A stretch of DNA of 64,000 nucleotides, taken from NCBI GenBank assembly GCA_035578905.1, contig JAQJVL010000800.1:216001-280000 (forward strand). The letters run 5' to 3'. Positions 34,037 to 45,147 of the stretch are shown in pieces (the stretch's first letter is position 1; every line of letters begins with the position of its first letter). The notes under the pieces are model-generated. The model was not told where the DNA came from, ran no database searches, and was given only the letters and a program-made list of their open reading frames with translations. The stretch is from Stictocephala bisonia. Lineage: Eukaryota > Arthropoda > Insecta > Hemiptera > Membracidae. A program made the position numbers and the translations under genes.

Positions 34037-34460
34037 TACAACTGACATTTCAGGAGTTAATATCATTCGCAGTGTGAACGTTACATTCTTACCCCTGTGC
34101 CACTCTCTTGGTTTGAAAGTCATGTTAAGTCCAACGAGTCTACAAAATTAAGTAGTTTCGTCTAAGCAGACGAGGAGAAATGCACGTTATTTCGGTATCT
34201 CTAGAATATATATTCATCCATGTGTTTTCGCACGTAGGCAAGATAGTTGATATGGGGTCCTACCCACTCTACCTATGGGTTTAAGGGTACATCTTTTCAG
34301 CCTTAATAATCAATCTGAAGTATATATGGACGCTTTTAAGTCAAACATTTGGAGCTATTTAAAAAAAGCATATACATATATTCCATTAGTAAGATATTAA
34401 TTAATGTTATTCTAGTGAAAAGACACTAATCGTGAAGATATAGCGTTGATGAAGCAACAT

Positions 34461-34560
34461 GGTGAGTATATATGAACGATTTCAGTCATCGTTACTAACT
34501 AAGGCTGTTACTAACTGCTCCTTAGAAAGGGTAATTTATTAATAACCAAACAGCAAGGTC
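34461..34560 (+). repeat. Single copy of the 21.4 kb foldback arm
   Basis: GTGAGTATATATGAACG, then CAGTCATCGTTACTAACTAA, GGCTGTTACTAACTG and CCTTAGAAAG match 21690-21752 in order. Confidence 0.55.
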
Positions 34561-36100
34561 AACAATTATAATATACTTTTTTTATGGAACGCTGCCATAA
34601 AAACACACGCGTATAAAGAAAGTTGTTCTAAATCGCCAATGAAATGGTGAGGTTATTTAAGATTTTGAACAAAGGAAATTTTTCAGCGACTAAGGATTCA
34701 AGACAAAAAACATTAATAGTATTAACTTTAAACAAATGTCGATCCTAATTTTAATAACGAACATTTATTAATACCGCACTTTTATATTCAAATGTTAAAT
34801 ATTATAAAACTGTAGTCGTGTTAAAATTGCTTTTATGTATAAGGGTTCAATACAAATATCAAAGGGAGGTAAATGTTTAGCATGTCTGGTTATTTCGTCC
34901 AATGTTCCATGAATGTCAGTCGTCTGTAAAACCCAGCTGACTGATGGGTAAAACGGAATTTTCTCTTTATATCCTGAATGAACTGATTAACTCTGAGTTT
35001 CAATGTTTGCATTTACTTGGAATTTGATTAGATTGAATTTAGCCATCGAGTAACCGGTTTCTTTTCAACGTGAGTTGCATTTGTTACTAAGTACTGTGCT
35101 AGCGTTTTCTATGAATCTGGTTAAATTTATTTCTACCAACCGAGGTTTGATCTGTGATCCCCTACATTTATGTAACTAGTGCTACTACTAGGCTAGAAAA
35201 TCAATTAACTAACACAATAAAAATATTATATTAAATTTAACACTTTTCATATATTTTAGTGTTAGTGGTAATATAATACCATTATTTACATTCTGTTATA
35301 CTCTTTCAGGAGGATACATTTTGATTATTGATACATAAAAAAATAATAAAATAATTAGATGCATGAAAAGTTAAAGCTGGTATAATTTAACTGGCATATG
35401 ATTATGATGCTATAGTAAAATGTTTTTAAAAGATTTTAACATTTTGCCTCTTAATAGATTTTCTGAAATAAAATAATCCTATGAAAAATTATGATAGAAC
35501 ATAAATTAAATTCCACATACACTTATATTGATTAATTATTTATTTTATTTAGTTTTAAGGTATGACTTAGTATCCACATATAGTTCAGATTTTTATAAAT
35601 AAATATTATACAATACATAAAATAAAAATTATTTCTTAATAGAAGTACGTATTTTAAAAAATTGTTTCTAATTTATGAACATTATGTTAAAACAGTTCTT
35701 TCAGCTTTCTATTGAATATTTTAGTATATAGTATACTTTAAATATCTTAGGATATTTTACATTACATTTTTATTTCAATTCAGTTATCCCATTTCATAAT
35801 AACTTAGTTGTAGTAGTGTAGAAAAAAAAAAGAAAAAAAACATTAAAACTGGACAATAGACTTGTTTAATTAATATAGTTTATGTAACTACCTAAAGGAT
35901 TATTAATAAATGATTTTACAAAAATATATAACGAAAATCTATGCCTTATCAATTAATTATTTATAAATCTTAATTTTGCTTGATCAAATTAATTTGCCAA
36001 GCTTGTTGTAACAAACAGGGCCACATAAGGTTGTCAACATTTAACAGTAGTCCCGGCTTGGTTTATTTGAACTAGCCAGAATTATTTCTGATTATTTATC
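34561..36100. other. AT-rich sequence without recognised features
   Basis: Nothing recognised apart from A-rich runs near 35820. Confidence 0.5.
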
Positions 36101-36320
36101 ATGATAAAGCAAACCAAAGCTGAAAAAAAGAGATTTCAATACTTTACAACATGGATGTAATTTAAGCCTTTGGAATAAACTGATAGATGAGATCCCAAAA
36201 CTTAAGTTCCATAAAGTTAGTCGTTAAAAAATGTAAGAGGATTAGAACATTCCTTTTGTATGGAATTATACTTGAATTAAGTTCAACTGTTTATTCAATA
36301 GAAGGTGTTTAGCCCTATTC
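36101..36320 (+). pseudogene. Decayed LINE ORF2 C-terminus
   Basis: One frame reads FNTLQHGCNLSLWNKLIDEI then PKLKFHKVSR. After a break, VYSIEGV and a stop follow. L-W-N-K-L-x-D-E-I and the ending FYS(V/I)EEF are the closing landmarks of the jockey/CR1-like ORF2 seen at 29.7 and 62.9 kb. No RT motif was found upstream. Confidence 0.5.
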
Positions 36321-37985
36321 CCTAATTGAGAGAAGGTTTTATGTTCATGGGGCTAATCGGCTCAATGCAAACTGAGCTCTGTATATTTAGACATTTTGTG
36401 ATAGAATTGATTGAGATAAAGCTGGTTTAATGTTTAACAATTTAACGTAAACCTTTTAAAAATTGAAGACAAAATTGATGTTAGCTAAAAAAAATAAAAT
36501 AATCATTTCATATTATTTTATTTAGATATATCTATTGATTGATTGTTTATGTAGGCATTTTTTTTAGTTATGCTGAGGAATTTTCAAGTCATTAAAACGT
36601 ACAGATGGTTTTAATATTCTATATCCTTATCATGTAGGGACGCGCCTCAAGAGATGCGCTCGTGTCAGGAGAATGTCAGGTGCTTGGGAGAGCATGATTT
36701 TATAATGACGTCTGATTTTTTTAGAGCCGTTAACATTTATGATAGATATTTTTGTAGGCTAAATATAGTTACATACGAGTTTTAGTTCTTATGAACCTGA
36801 CAAATTATAAGTGATAGAAAAATAGTGGGGAGTTTGCTTTTATAATGATTACTGATATCTTTAGAGAGGCTAAAAGGGGGCAATTGCTTTTTTTAGGTAA
36901 ATGTGTTAGCATTTAATCTTCAGTTTCCATCTGTAATTTATATTATATAATAAGTTATAGTTAAAAACTTCAAGTTTATCCCTTTGTAATTTTTAAGTAA
37001 CACATTTTAGGTTTAGTACCAGTTGTGGTTTTATAATGATCACTGTTCTATACAAAGTGAGCAAAAGGGATGATACAGTAGAATATCTTTGAAGGGTGTA
37101 CTTAGTATTATAGAAGATGGATTTATTATTCTTTTTTTGTCATAATAATGCATATAATCCATACAAAAGGATGATACATTATGATTATTGTAATTTTATG
37201 GAGAATTCAAAGTAAAAGGAACAGGTTATCCCACAATTTCTATGAAATGGTTCCAAAAGTGTGAAAATCAAATAATTCTCAGAATATTTCCCTGATAGGT
37301 AACTTTCTGGCATTAGTAAATCAGTGTAACCACTGCAATATAATCATTAGTAATTTGTCTATTGCATAGTGGCGGAGAGATACTGTGGAAGACTAATGGT
37401 CAGAATACAGTGTTAAGGGTGTTTTGTATAATGTCCTGTATCTATACACAATGGCACTGGATCAGATAGGGGTCGAAACAACAGACGTCACATCCATCAC
37501 AGCTGTTCCATAGTTTATACATAGTATCTCACTTTGACAAAACACCAACAGATGAACCAAATGGATGGAAAAATAACCGTAGTACTCATTATTTTAATTA
37601 AAATCACATATGACGTATTTATGCTTTGTTTGATCTCAAGAGAAGATTTGATCATTAAGTTAGGTTAGGTTATATTTAATGATGTTTCTGTATATGAATC
37701 ATCATCGATGTATAAGAATAACTAGATCGCTCGCTCCGTGGTAGTCCTGTGGTCCGCTTCCCCCACCACTTTGTTGGCAAAAGGAGCTGCCTCCACTCTA
37801 TCTTACGCCAAACGATTGTTGGTTGTATTTTTAAAACCATGTATAGATTTATTACAACTCTATAGTACTTGTGTTCGTTTTCAATTAGCTAAAATTACAT
37901 TTCATCATAAAAATATTTAGATTTTTTAACAATGGATATTATAACTATTTCTCCTAGAAACAATAGAAAATTATACTGTTGTGCT
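36321..37985. other. AT-rich sequence without recognised features
   Basis: Nothing recognised. A 60-codon frame at 37738-37920 has no family-like motif. Confidence 0.45.
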
Positions 37986-37989
37986 GTAG

Positions 37990-38470
37990 AATTGATGAAA
38001 GGTAGATTACAAATGAACATTCATTTTTCAAACTATTATATTTCATACATTTTGAGGACAAAAAATTATGTACATTATTAATGTACTAAAACAGTACGTC
38101 TTTAAAAGCTGAAGTACTATCTTTAGAGTATAAAAATGAACAGACATTTTGAAAATTATTATATGTTTGATCAATTTGGACATAAATATTATGAACACTA
38201 ATACATTTATCAAAACATTTATTAATGTCTATAGAAGATCAAGTATTATTATATTATATAAATGAACAGAAATTTTGCAAATTACTAGATTGGAAATAAA
38301 TATTTATAAACAGTAATAAATGAATTAAAACAATATGTCTATAGCTGCTTAAATAATTTATTTTTTTAATTTAAATGAACATACAGTTTACACATAATTA
38401 TATTTGATATATTTTCAGAAAAAGAATATTTGTTAACAGTAATAAATATATTGAACACAGTTCCCACGCG
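37990..38470. repeat. Old degenerate tandem repeat, about 115-135 bp period
   Basis: AAATGAACA recurs at about 38011, 38147, 38262 and 38375. Each is followed by a TTTT...AAATTAYTA tract, a GGACA/GAAA...AATATT tract and AACAGTAATAMAT. Copies are strongly diverged and indel-rich. Confidence 0.6.
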
Positions 38471-38850
38471 ACTGAAAATGCCTTCTAAACTACTAAAGAA
38501 TATATTACTTACCTATGAAATGTTATATGAGTATCTTTGGTTGCCACAAAAAAATATAATTTATTCAACAAATTATATAAATGCCCTCTGTAAACAAACT
38601 ATATGCTTAAATACATAACACTTTTATAATGGAATAATATGCTTTTTCAAGACTACGCCTAAACTAATGTTTACATAATTAATAAATAAATTTTCAATAT
38701 AAAAATCGAGTATGAAAAGGTTTTCATCACAATAATGGATACAATTGGCGGAACCCGTAGTTCCCACGTGACTAAACCACTTTTAAACTGCTAAACCTAA
38801 AGTATATTACTACTTACTTATGAAATGTGACGTGAGTATCTTTGGTTGAC
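38456..38850. repeat. Diverged direct duplication beside the 45-bp array
   Basis: 38460-38545 and 38760-38850 share TTCCCACGYGACT, a TACTTACYTATGAAATGT tract and GAGTATCTTTGGTTG. They are about 300 bp apart. Confidence 0.7.
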
Positions 38851-38872
38851 GCTCAGTACAGTTGTACGCACA

Positions 38873-41486
38873 ACAATGACATAGGAGGACACAGAGGAAT
38901 GACTTTTCTAACTAATGTGAATGACATGGGAGGAAACAGAGGAATTTCTCTTCTAACTACTATGAATGAAATGGGAGGACACAGAGGAATGACTCTTCTA
39001 ACTACTATGAATGACATGGGAGGACACAGAGGAATGACTCTTCTAACTACTGTGAATGACATGAGAGGACACAGAGGAATGACTCTTCTAACTACTGTGA
39101 ATGACATGAGAGGACACAGAGGAATGACTCTTCTAACTACTGTGAATGACATGGGAGGACACAGAGGAATGACTCTTCTAACTACTGTGAATGACATGGC
39201 AGGACACAGAGGAATGACTTTTCTAACTAATGTGAATAACATGGGAGGACACAGAGGAATTTCTCTTCTAACTACTATGAATGAAATGGGAGGACACAGA
39301 GGAATGACTCTTCTAACTACTATGAATGACATGGGAGGACACAGAGGAATGACTCTTCTAACTACTGTGAATGACATGAGAGGACACAGAGGAATGACTC
39401 TTCTAACTACTGTGAATGACATGAGAGGACACAGAGGAATGACTCTTCTAACTACTGTGAATGACATGGGAGGACACAGAGGAATGACTCTTCTAACTAC
39501 TGTGAATGACATGGGAGGACACAGAGGAATGACTCTTCTAACTACTGTGAATGACATGGGAGGACACAGAGGAATGACTCTTCTAACTACGGTGAATGAC
39601 ATGAGAGGACACAGAGGAATGACTCTTCTAACTACTGTGAATGACATGGGAGGACACAGAGGAATGACTCTTCTAACTACTATGAATGACATGGGAGGAC
39701 ACAGAGGAATGACTCTTCTAACTACTGTGAATGACATGAGAGGACACAGAGGAATGACTCTTCTAACTACTGTGAATGACATGGGAGGACACAGAGGAAT
39801 GACTCTTCTAACTACTGTGAATGACATGGGAGGACACAGAGGAATGACTCTTCTAACTACTGTGAATGACATGAGAGGACACAGAGGAATGACTCTTTTA
39901 ACTACTGTGAATGACATGGGAGGACCCAGAGGAATGACTCTTCTAACTACTGTGAATGACATGAGAAAACACAGAGGATGACTCTTCTAACTACTGTGAA
40001 TGACATGGGAGGACCCAGAGGAATGACTCTTCTAACTACTGTGAATGACATGGGAGGACACAGAGGAATGACTCTTCTAACTACTGTGAATGACATGGGA
40101 GGACACAGAGGAATGACTCTTCTAACTACGGTGAATGACATGAGAGGACACAGAGGAATGACTCTTCTAACTACTGTGAATGACATGGGAGGACACAGAG
40201 GAATGACTCTTCTAACTACTATGAATGACATGGGAGGACACAGAGGAATGACTCTTCTAACTACTGTGAATGACATGAGAGGACACAGAGGAATGACTCT
40301 TCTAACTACTGTGAATGACATGGGAGGACACAGAGGAATGACTCTTCTAACTACTGTGAATGACATGGGAGGACACAGAGGAATGACTCTTCTAACTACT
40401 GTGAATGACATGAGAGGACACAGAGGAATGACTCTTTTAACTACTGTGAATGACATGGGAGGACCCAGAGGAATGACTTTTCTAACTACTGTGAATGACA
40501 TGAGAAAACACAGAGGATGACTCTTCTAACTACTGTGAATGACATGGGAGGACCCAGAGGAATGACTCTTCTAACTACTGTGAATGACATGAGAAAACAC
40601 AGAGGATGACTCTTCTAACTACTGTGAATGACATGGGAGGACACAGAGGAATGACTCTTCTAACTACTGTGAATGACATGGGAGGACACAGAGGAATGAC
40701 TCTTCTAACTACTGTGAATGACATGGGAGGACACAGAGGAATGACTCTTCTAACTACTATGAGTGACATGGGAGGACACAGAGGAATGACTCTTCTAACT
40801 ACTATGAATGACATGGGAGGACACAGAGGAATGACTCTTCTAACTACTATTAATGTCATGGGAGGACACAGAGGAATGACTCTTCTAACTACTATGAATG
40901 ACATGGGAGGACACAGAGGAATGACTCTTCTAACTACTATGAATGACATGGGAGGACACAGAGGAATGACTCTTCTAACTACTATGAATGACATGGGAGG
41001 ACACAGAGGAATGACTCTTCTAACTACTATGAATGACATGGGAGGACACTGAGGAATGACTCTTCTAACTACTATGAATGACATGGGAGGACACAGAGGA
41101 ATGACTCTTCTAACTACTATGAATGACATGGGAGGACACTGAGGAATGACTCTTCTAACTACTATGAATGACATGGGAGGACACAGAGGAATGACTCTTC
41201 TAACTACTATGAATAACATGGGAGGACACTGAAGAATGTCTCTTCTTACTACTATGAATGACATGGGATGACACAGAGGAATGTCTCTTCTAACTACTTG
41301 AATGACATGGGAGGACACAGAGGAATGTCTCTTCTAACTACTATGAATGACATGGGAGGACACAGAGGAATGTCTCTTCTAACTACTATGAATGACATGG
41401 GAGGACACAGAGGAATTAATCCTTTAACTAATGTGAATGACATGGGAAGACACAGAGGAAAGACTTTCAACTACTGTGAATGACAC
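38873..41486. repeat. 45-bp minisatellite, about 58 copies
   Basis: The unit is AGGAATGACTCTTCTAACTA, CTGTGAATGACATGGGAGGA, CACAG. 45 is a multiple of three, so both strands are open for hundreds of codons (plus strand MTLLTTVNDMGGHRG; minus strand MSFTVVRRVIPLCPP). A one-base deletion (GAGGATGAC) recurs at about 39976, 40515 and 40604, with the first two 539 bp apart (12 units minus one base). This reveals block duplication inside the array. A coding role is not supported. Confidence 0.95.
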
Positions 41487-41766
41487 AGACACTACAGCGG
41501 GACACGAAGTCTATAATTAGCTTAACGGTAGCGTTATTTCAGTGGCGTATATAAATTACCATTGTTTGACATGAGTTGATGTATATTTTATGAGAGATTT
41601 ATATTATTTATACTCTCAGAAATTAAAGAAAGAAGTCTTTATACTTTGTATTATTTGGTAAACATGGCAAACAGAGGTAAACATAATATAATTTACTGCA
41701 ATCATAGATATAATACAATTTTGCTTATCTTGCTATTGTAAAGAAAAAAAAAATATTTTATTGCAA

Positions 41767-42150
41767 AATACTTTCAATAAGGCACGCTTACCAGTGAATA
41801 TCAGCTGGCATTGACCCAGATAGTGATGAATGGGTTGTTCTGGTCAGAAGTTCTCATGTAGTATTCCTATACAAAGGGATGCTACTAGAGTGGAACTTCT
41901 CCTTATAATATGTTATGAAAAACTCTCTGCCAAGATACGTTTACCACAGTAGTGATTCACAATTGTTCTACCTTGGGTAGTATTATTGACCCCGTTAGTG
42001 ATGAAGGAGTTGTTTTGGTCAGATTTGCTCGTGTAGAATTCATTTGTAGTGATATTGACCCAGTAAGTAATGAAGAGGTTATTTTGGTCAGACGTGTTCA
42101 TGTATTATTCATTTACAAGGGGTTGCGACAAGAGTTGAACTTCTCCTTGT
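41767..42150. repeat. About 179-bp satellite (left part)
   Basis: About two diverged units, with ATTGACCC, GATGAAKGRGTTGTT, GTGGAACTTCTCCTTATAAT and CTCTCTGCCAAGATACGTTT. The satellite is interrupted by the Penelope-like pair and resumes at about 45148. Confidence 0.85.
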
Positions 42151-42206
42151 AAATTAAATGATAAATACAATGAAGTACCCTTTTATTCATTCTTATAAAA
42201 ATATAT

Positions 42207-42236
42207 GACCGGTTTCGGCTCTCAGGCCATCTTCAG
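42207..42236 (-). ncRNA. Hammerhead-like motif at the minus-copy end
   Basis: The minus strand reads CTGAAGA, then GGC-loop-GCC, GAAA, the palindrome ACCGGT and C. It has CUGANGA and GAAA cores plus a cleavable C. One extra U follows the core GA. Helix III is too short to close within one molecule. Hammerhead motifs are known in Penelope-like elements. Activity here is inferred. Confidence 0.55.
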
Positions 42237-42439
42237 ATAGTAATTAATATAACCTAAAATAAATTAACAAATTATAAAAATAAAAATAAAACAGATGAAA
42301 ATAATATAACATATGATTAATTTAGTATGTGGGTAAGTTGAATTTTACTTTTTGATTCTTATGTTTTTTAACTTCTCTTATTTTTTCGTATATAGGATTG
42401 TTCATGTTAATTTGTGTATTTAATATGTTCTTTGGTTCA

Positions 42440-43111
42440 TTATAATTGTTTATGTATATGTGTAAATTTTCTTTTGTATTCATTTTTTTCTTCTTTCTTC
42501 TCGTATTCTAAAACTGTAACATTTTCATTTATATTTTGATAACTGTGATTTGACTGGAGAATATGTTCTGCAAAGTTAGATTTATTTGATGTTGAGTTGT
42601 TGTTTCTTATGGCTTGTATGTGTTCTTTGTAACGTAAATTAAATGTTCTTCCAGTTTGTCCTATGTAAAAAGAATTGCATTCTGAGCATTTTATTTTATA
42701 TATTCCAGATTTGTCATATTTGTTATTTTTATTTTCTTTCTTGGATGATTTGTTAATTAAAGGAAAAGTATTGTTCTTTGTTTTGTAACTGAGTGTATAT
42801 TTACTGTGTTGAAATGTCTTTCTAATAGCTTTATTCATTTTTGTATTGTAAGGAACACTAATAAATTTTTTCTTTTCTTTTTATTCCATTTTCTTATTCT
42901 TGTTTCTTTTTATTCTGTTTATAATTTGGCAACAATTGTCGGATTGTAACCATTTTTTGAAGCTAAGTATTTTATTGTTCTTTTTTCTTCTTCATAATCA
43001 AATTTTTGCATTGGGGCGTTTAACATTCTGTTTATCATTGATCTAAAACTAGATAATTTGTACTTCCATGGGTGGTTAGAATTATATGGAATTAGTAGGT
43101 CACTTTGGGTT
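42440..43111 (-). pseudogene. Penelope-like element C-terminal fragment (minus copy)
   Basis: It matches residues from about 357 to the end of the plus copy. SDLLIPYNSNHPWKYKL begins at the junction. A one-base deletion near 42915 (NPTIVAK then stop) shifts the frame. The second segment, 42440-42838, carries an intact GIY-YIG endonuclease domain (SGIYKIKC, FYIGQTGRTFNLRYKEH). The reverse-transcriptase core is absent, so this copy is dead. A handful of substitutions separate it from its partner (for example NAPMQKF against NVPMQKF), which suggests the pair arose together or from very close templates. Confidence 0.85.
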
Positions 43112-44822
43112 ACAAGTGAAACACACAAATAATAATATTAATAATATAAAAACACATACAGCAAACAAAGAAATCACAATTATACATTCCATCTCAACAA
43201 AATTAAAAGAGAATAATGCTATACTAACCAAGGCTGATAAAGGAAATACAGCAGTTGTTATGTACAAAGATGAATATGACAATAAAATAAAAGATTTTAT
43301 TCAAAATAACAAATTAACACTTTTAAAAAAGGATCCTACTAACCATTACTCAAAAACAACTATCAAAATCATTTCTAAATGTAATACAATTCCAAAACCT
43401 GTACAATATCAATTAAAAATGACCAACGCCAAAGCTCCTACCCTAAGAGCTCAACCTAAAACACATAAAACAAATATACTAATCAGACCAATAGTCAAAT
43501 TTCAAAATGCACCATCATATAAACTATGCAAATATTTGAATAAAAAGATTCAAGAAAACATCATTTGGGACTACAATTACAGCATAAAGAGCACTACTGA
43601 ACTGATATACAATATTAAAGATATTCAAAATCCAAACAAATGTAAATTTATATCATTTGATATACAAGACATGTACACAAACATTCCTACTAAAGAAACA
43701 TTAAAAATTTTGAGAAATGATCTCACAATAACCAACAGACTCAACACTAATGAAATTAATGATATCATCAAATCAACTGAAATTTGTATTGAACAAAACT
43801 ACTTCAAATATAATGACAATTTCTACAAACAAAATAATGGGCTACCAATAGGATCTTCTTTATCAGGAATAATAGCAAACATCTTCTTACACAATCTGGA
43901 ACAAAACAAAATTTTGAATGAATCAAATCCTCACAAACAAAAAATAATCTATTGGTTTCGTTATGTTGATGACGTAATATGTCTTTTCCAAGGAAACGAA
44001 AAAGAAAGTGACGAATTACTAGAATACTTAAATTCATTAAATGACAAGATAAAATTTACAAAAGAAAATGAAGCAAAAGAAATAAACTATTTAGATCTAA
44101 CAATCACAAATATTGTAAATAAACACTCTTTCAAAATTTTTAGAAAATCAACCCAAAGTGACCTACTAATTCCATATAATTCTAACCACCCATGGAAGTA
44201 CAAATTATCTAGTTTTAGATCAATGATAAACAGAATGTTAAACGTCCCAATGCAAAAATTTGATTATGAAGAAGAAAAAAGAACAATAAAATACTTAGCT
44301 TCAAAAAATGGTTACAATCCGACAATTGTTGACAAAATTATAAAAAGAATAAAAAGAAACAAGAATAAGAAAATGGAAGAAAAAGAAAAGAAAAAATGTA
44401 TCAGTGTTCCTTACAATACAAAAATGAATAAAGCTATTAGAAAGACATTTCAACACAGTAAATATACACTCAGTTACAAAACAAAGAACAATACTTTTAC
44501 TTTAATTAACAAATTATCCAACAAAGAAAATAAAAATAACAAATATGACAAATCTGGAATATATAAAATAAAATGCTCAGAATGCAATTCTTTTTACATA
44601 GGACAAACTGGAAGAACATTTAATTTACGTTACAAAGAACACATACAAGCCATAAGAAACAACAACTCAACATCAAATAAATCTAACTTTGCAGAACATA
44701 TTCTCCAGTCAAATCACAGTTATCAAAATATAAATGAAAATGTTACAGTCTTAGAATACGAGAAGAAAGAAGAAAAAAATGAATACAAAAGAAAATTTAC
44801 ACATATACATAAACAATTATAA
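43086..44822 (+). CDS. Penelope-like reverse transcriptase with GIY-YIG endonuclease, 5'-truncated
   Basis: This protein copies element RNA into DNA and is thought to cut the target with its GIY-YIG domain. The open frame is 578 codons, but the first nine are antisense to the neighbouring copy, so true element sequence begins at 43112. Seen in order: LTKADKGNTAVVM (48-59), PKTHK (124-128), motif A FDIQDMYTNIP (191-201), motif B GLPIGSSLS (252-260), motif C YVDD (293-296), LDLTI (336-340), GIY at 491 and YIG at 504, with R515 and E537 as likely catalytic residues. No stop or frameshift is present. The N-terminal region before the ADKGN motif is shorter than in family members, and the start codon is not native. 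It is structurally clean but probably not expressed. Confidence 0.9.
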   Translation: MELVGHFGLQVKHTNNNINNIKTHTANKEITIIHSISTKLKENNAILTKADKGNTAVVMYKDEYDNKIKDFIQNNKLTLLKKDPTNHYSKTTIKIISKCNTIPKPVQYQLKMTNAKAPTLRAQPKTHKTNILIRPIVKFQNAPSYKLCKYLNKKIQENIIWDYNYSIKSTTELIYNIKDIQNPNKCKFISFDIQDMYTNIPTKETLKILRNDLTITNRLNTNEINDIIKSTEICIEQNYFKYNDNFYKQNNGLPIGSSLSGIIANIFLHNLEQNKILNESNPHKQKIIYWFRYVDDVICLFQGNEKESDELLEYLNSLNDKIKFTKENEAKEINYLDLTITNIVNKHSFKIFRKSTQSDLLIPYNSNHPWKYKLSSFRSMINRMLNVPMQKFDYEEEKRTIKYLASKNGYNPTIVDKIIKRIKRNKNKKMEEKEKKKCISVPYNTKMNKAIRKTFQHSKYTLSYKTKNNTFTLINKLSNKENKNNKYDKSGIYKIKCSECNSFYIGQTGRTFNLRYKEHIQAIRNNNSTSNKSNFAEHILQSNHSYQNINENVTVLEYEKKEEKNEYKRKFTHIHKQL

Positions 44823-45024
44823 TGAACCAAAGAACATATTAAATACACAAATTAACATGAACAATCCTATATACGAAAAAATAAGAGAAGTTAAAAAACA
44901 TAAGAATCGAAAAGTAAAATTCAACTTACCCACACACTAAATTAATCATATGTTATATTATTTTCATCTGTTTTATTTTATTTTTATAATTTGTTAATTT
45001 ATTTTAGGTTATATTATTTACTAT

Positions 45025-45054
45025 CTGAAGATGGCCTGAGAGCCAAAACCGGTC
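45025..45054 (+). ncRNA. Hammerhead-like motif at the plus-copy end, core mutated
   Basis: It is the counterpart of 42207-42236: CTGAAGA at 45025-45031, a GGC/GCC helix, ACCGGT and C45054. The conserved G before AAA is A here (GCCAAAA instead of GCCGAAA). This residue (G12) is essential in hammerheads, so this copy should be inactive while the minus copy keeps it. Confidence 0.55.
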
Positions 45055-45147
45055 ATATATTTTTATAAAAATGAATAAAAGGGTACTTCATTGTATTTAT
45101 CATTTAATTTATTAAAATAGTAGCCCTAACGTGAACTAGTTTATACA

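Larger units (their letters stand above)
42151..45110. mobile_element. Head-to-head pair of 5'-truncated Penelope-like elements
   Basis: The minus copy spans 43111 down to 42151 (961 bp) and the plus copy 43112 up to 45110 (2.0 kb). They meet at 43111/43112. The last 960 bp of each are nearly identical, so the composite has long inverted ends. TTCTCCTTGTAA (from 42141) and TTCTCCTTATAA (from 45148) are a candidate target duplication. The satellite on both sides is the same family. Confidence 0.88.

Noticed and set aside
38842..39981. A 379-codon frame as a repeat protein
   Set aside because: It is a direct read-out of a 45-bp minisatellite that is equally open on the other strand. There is no signal peptide and no unique domain.
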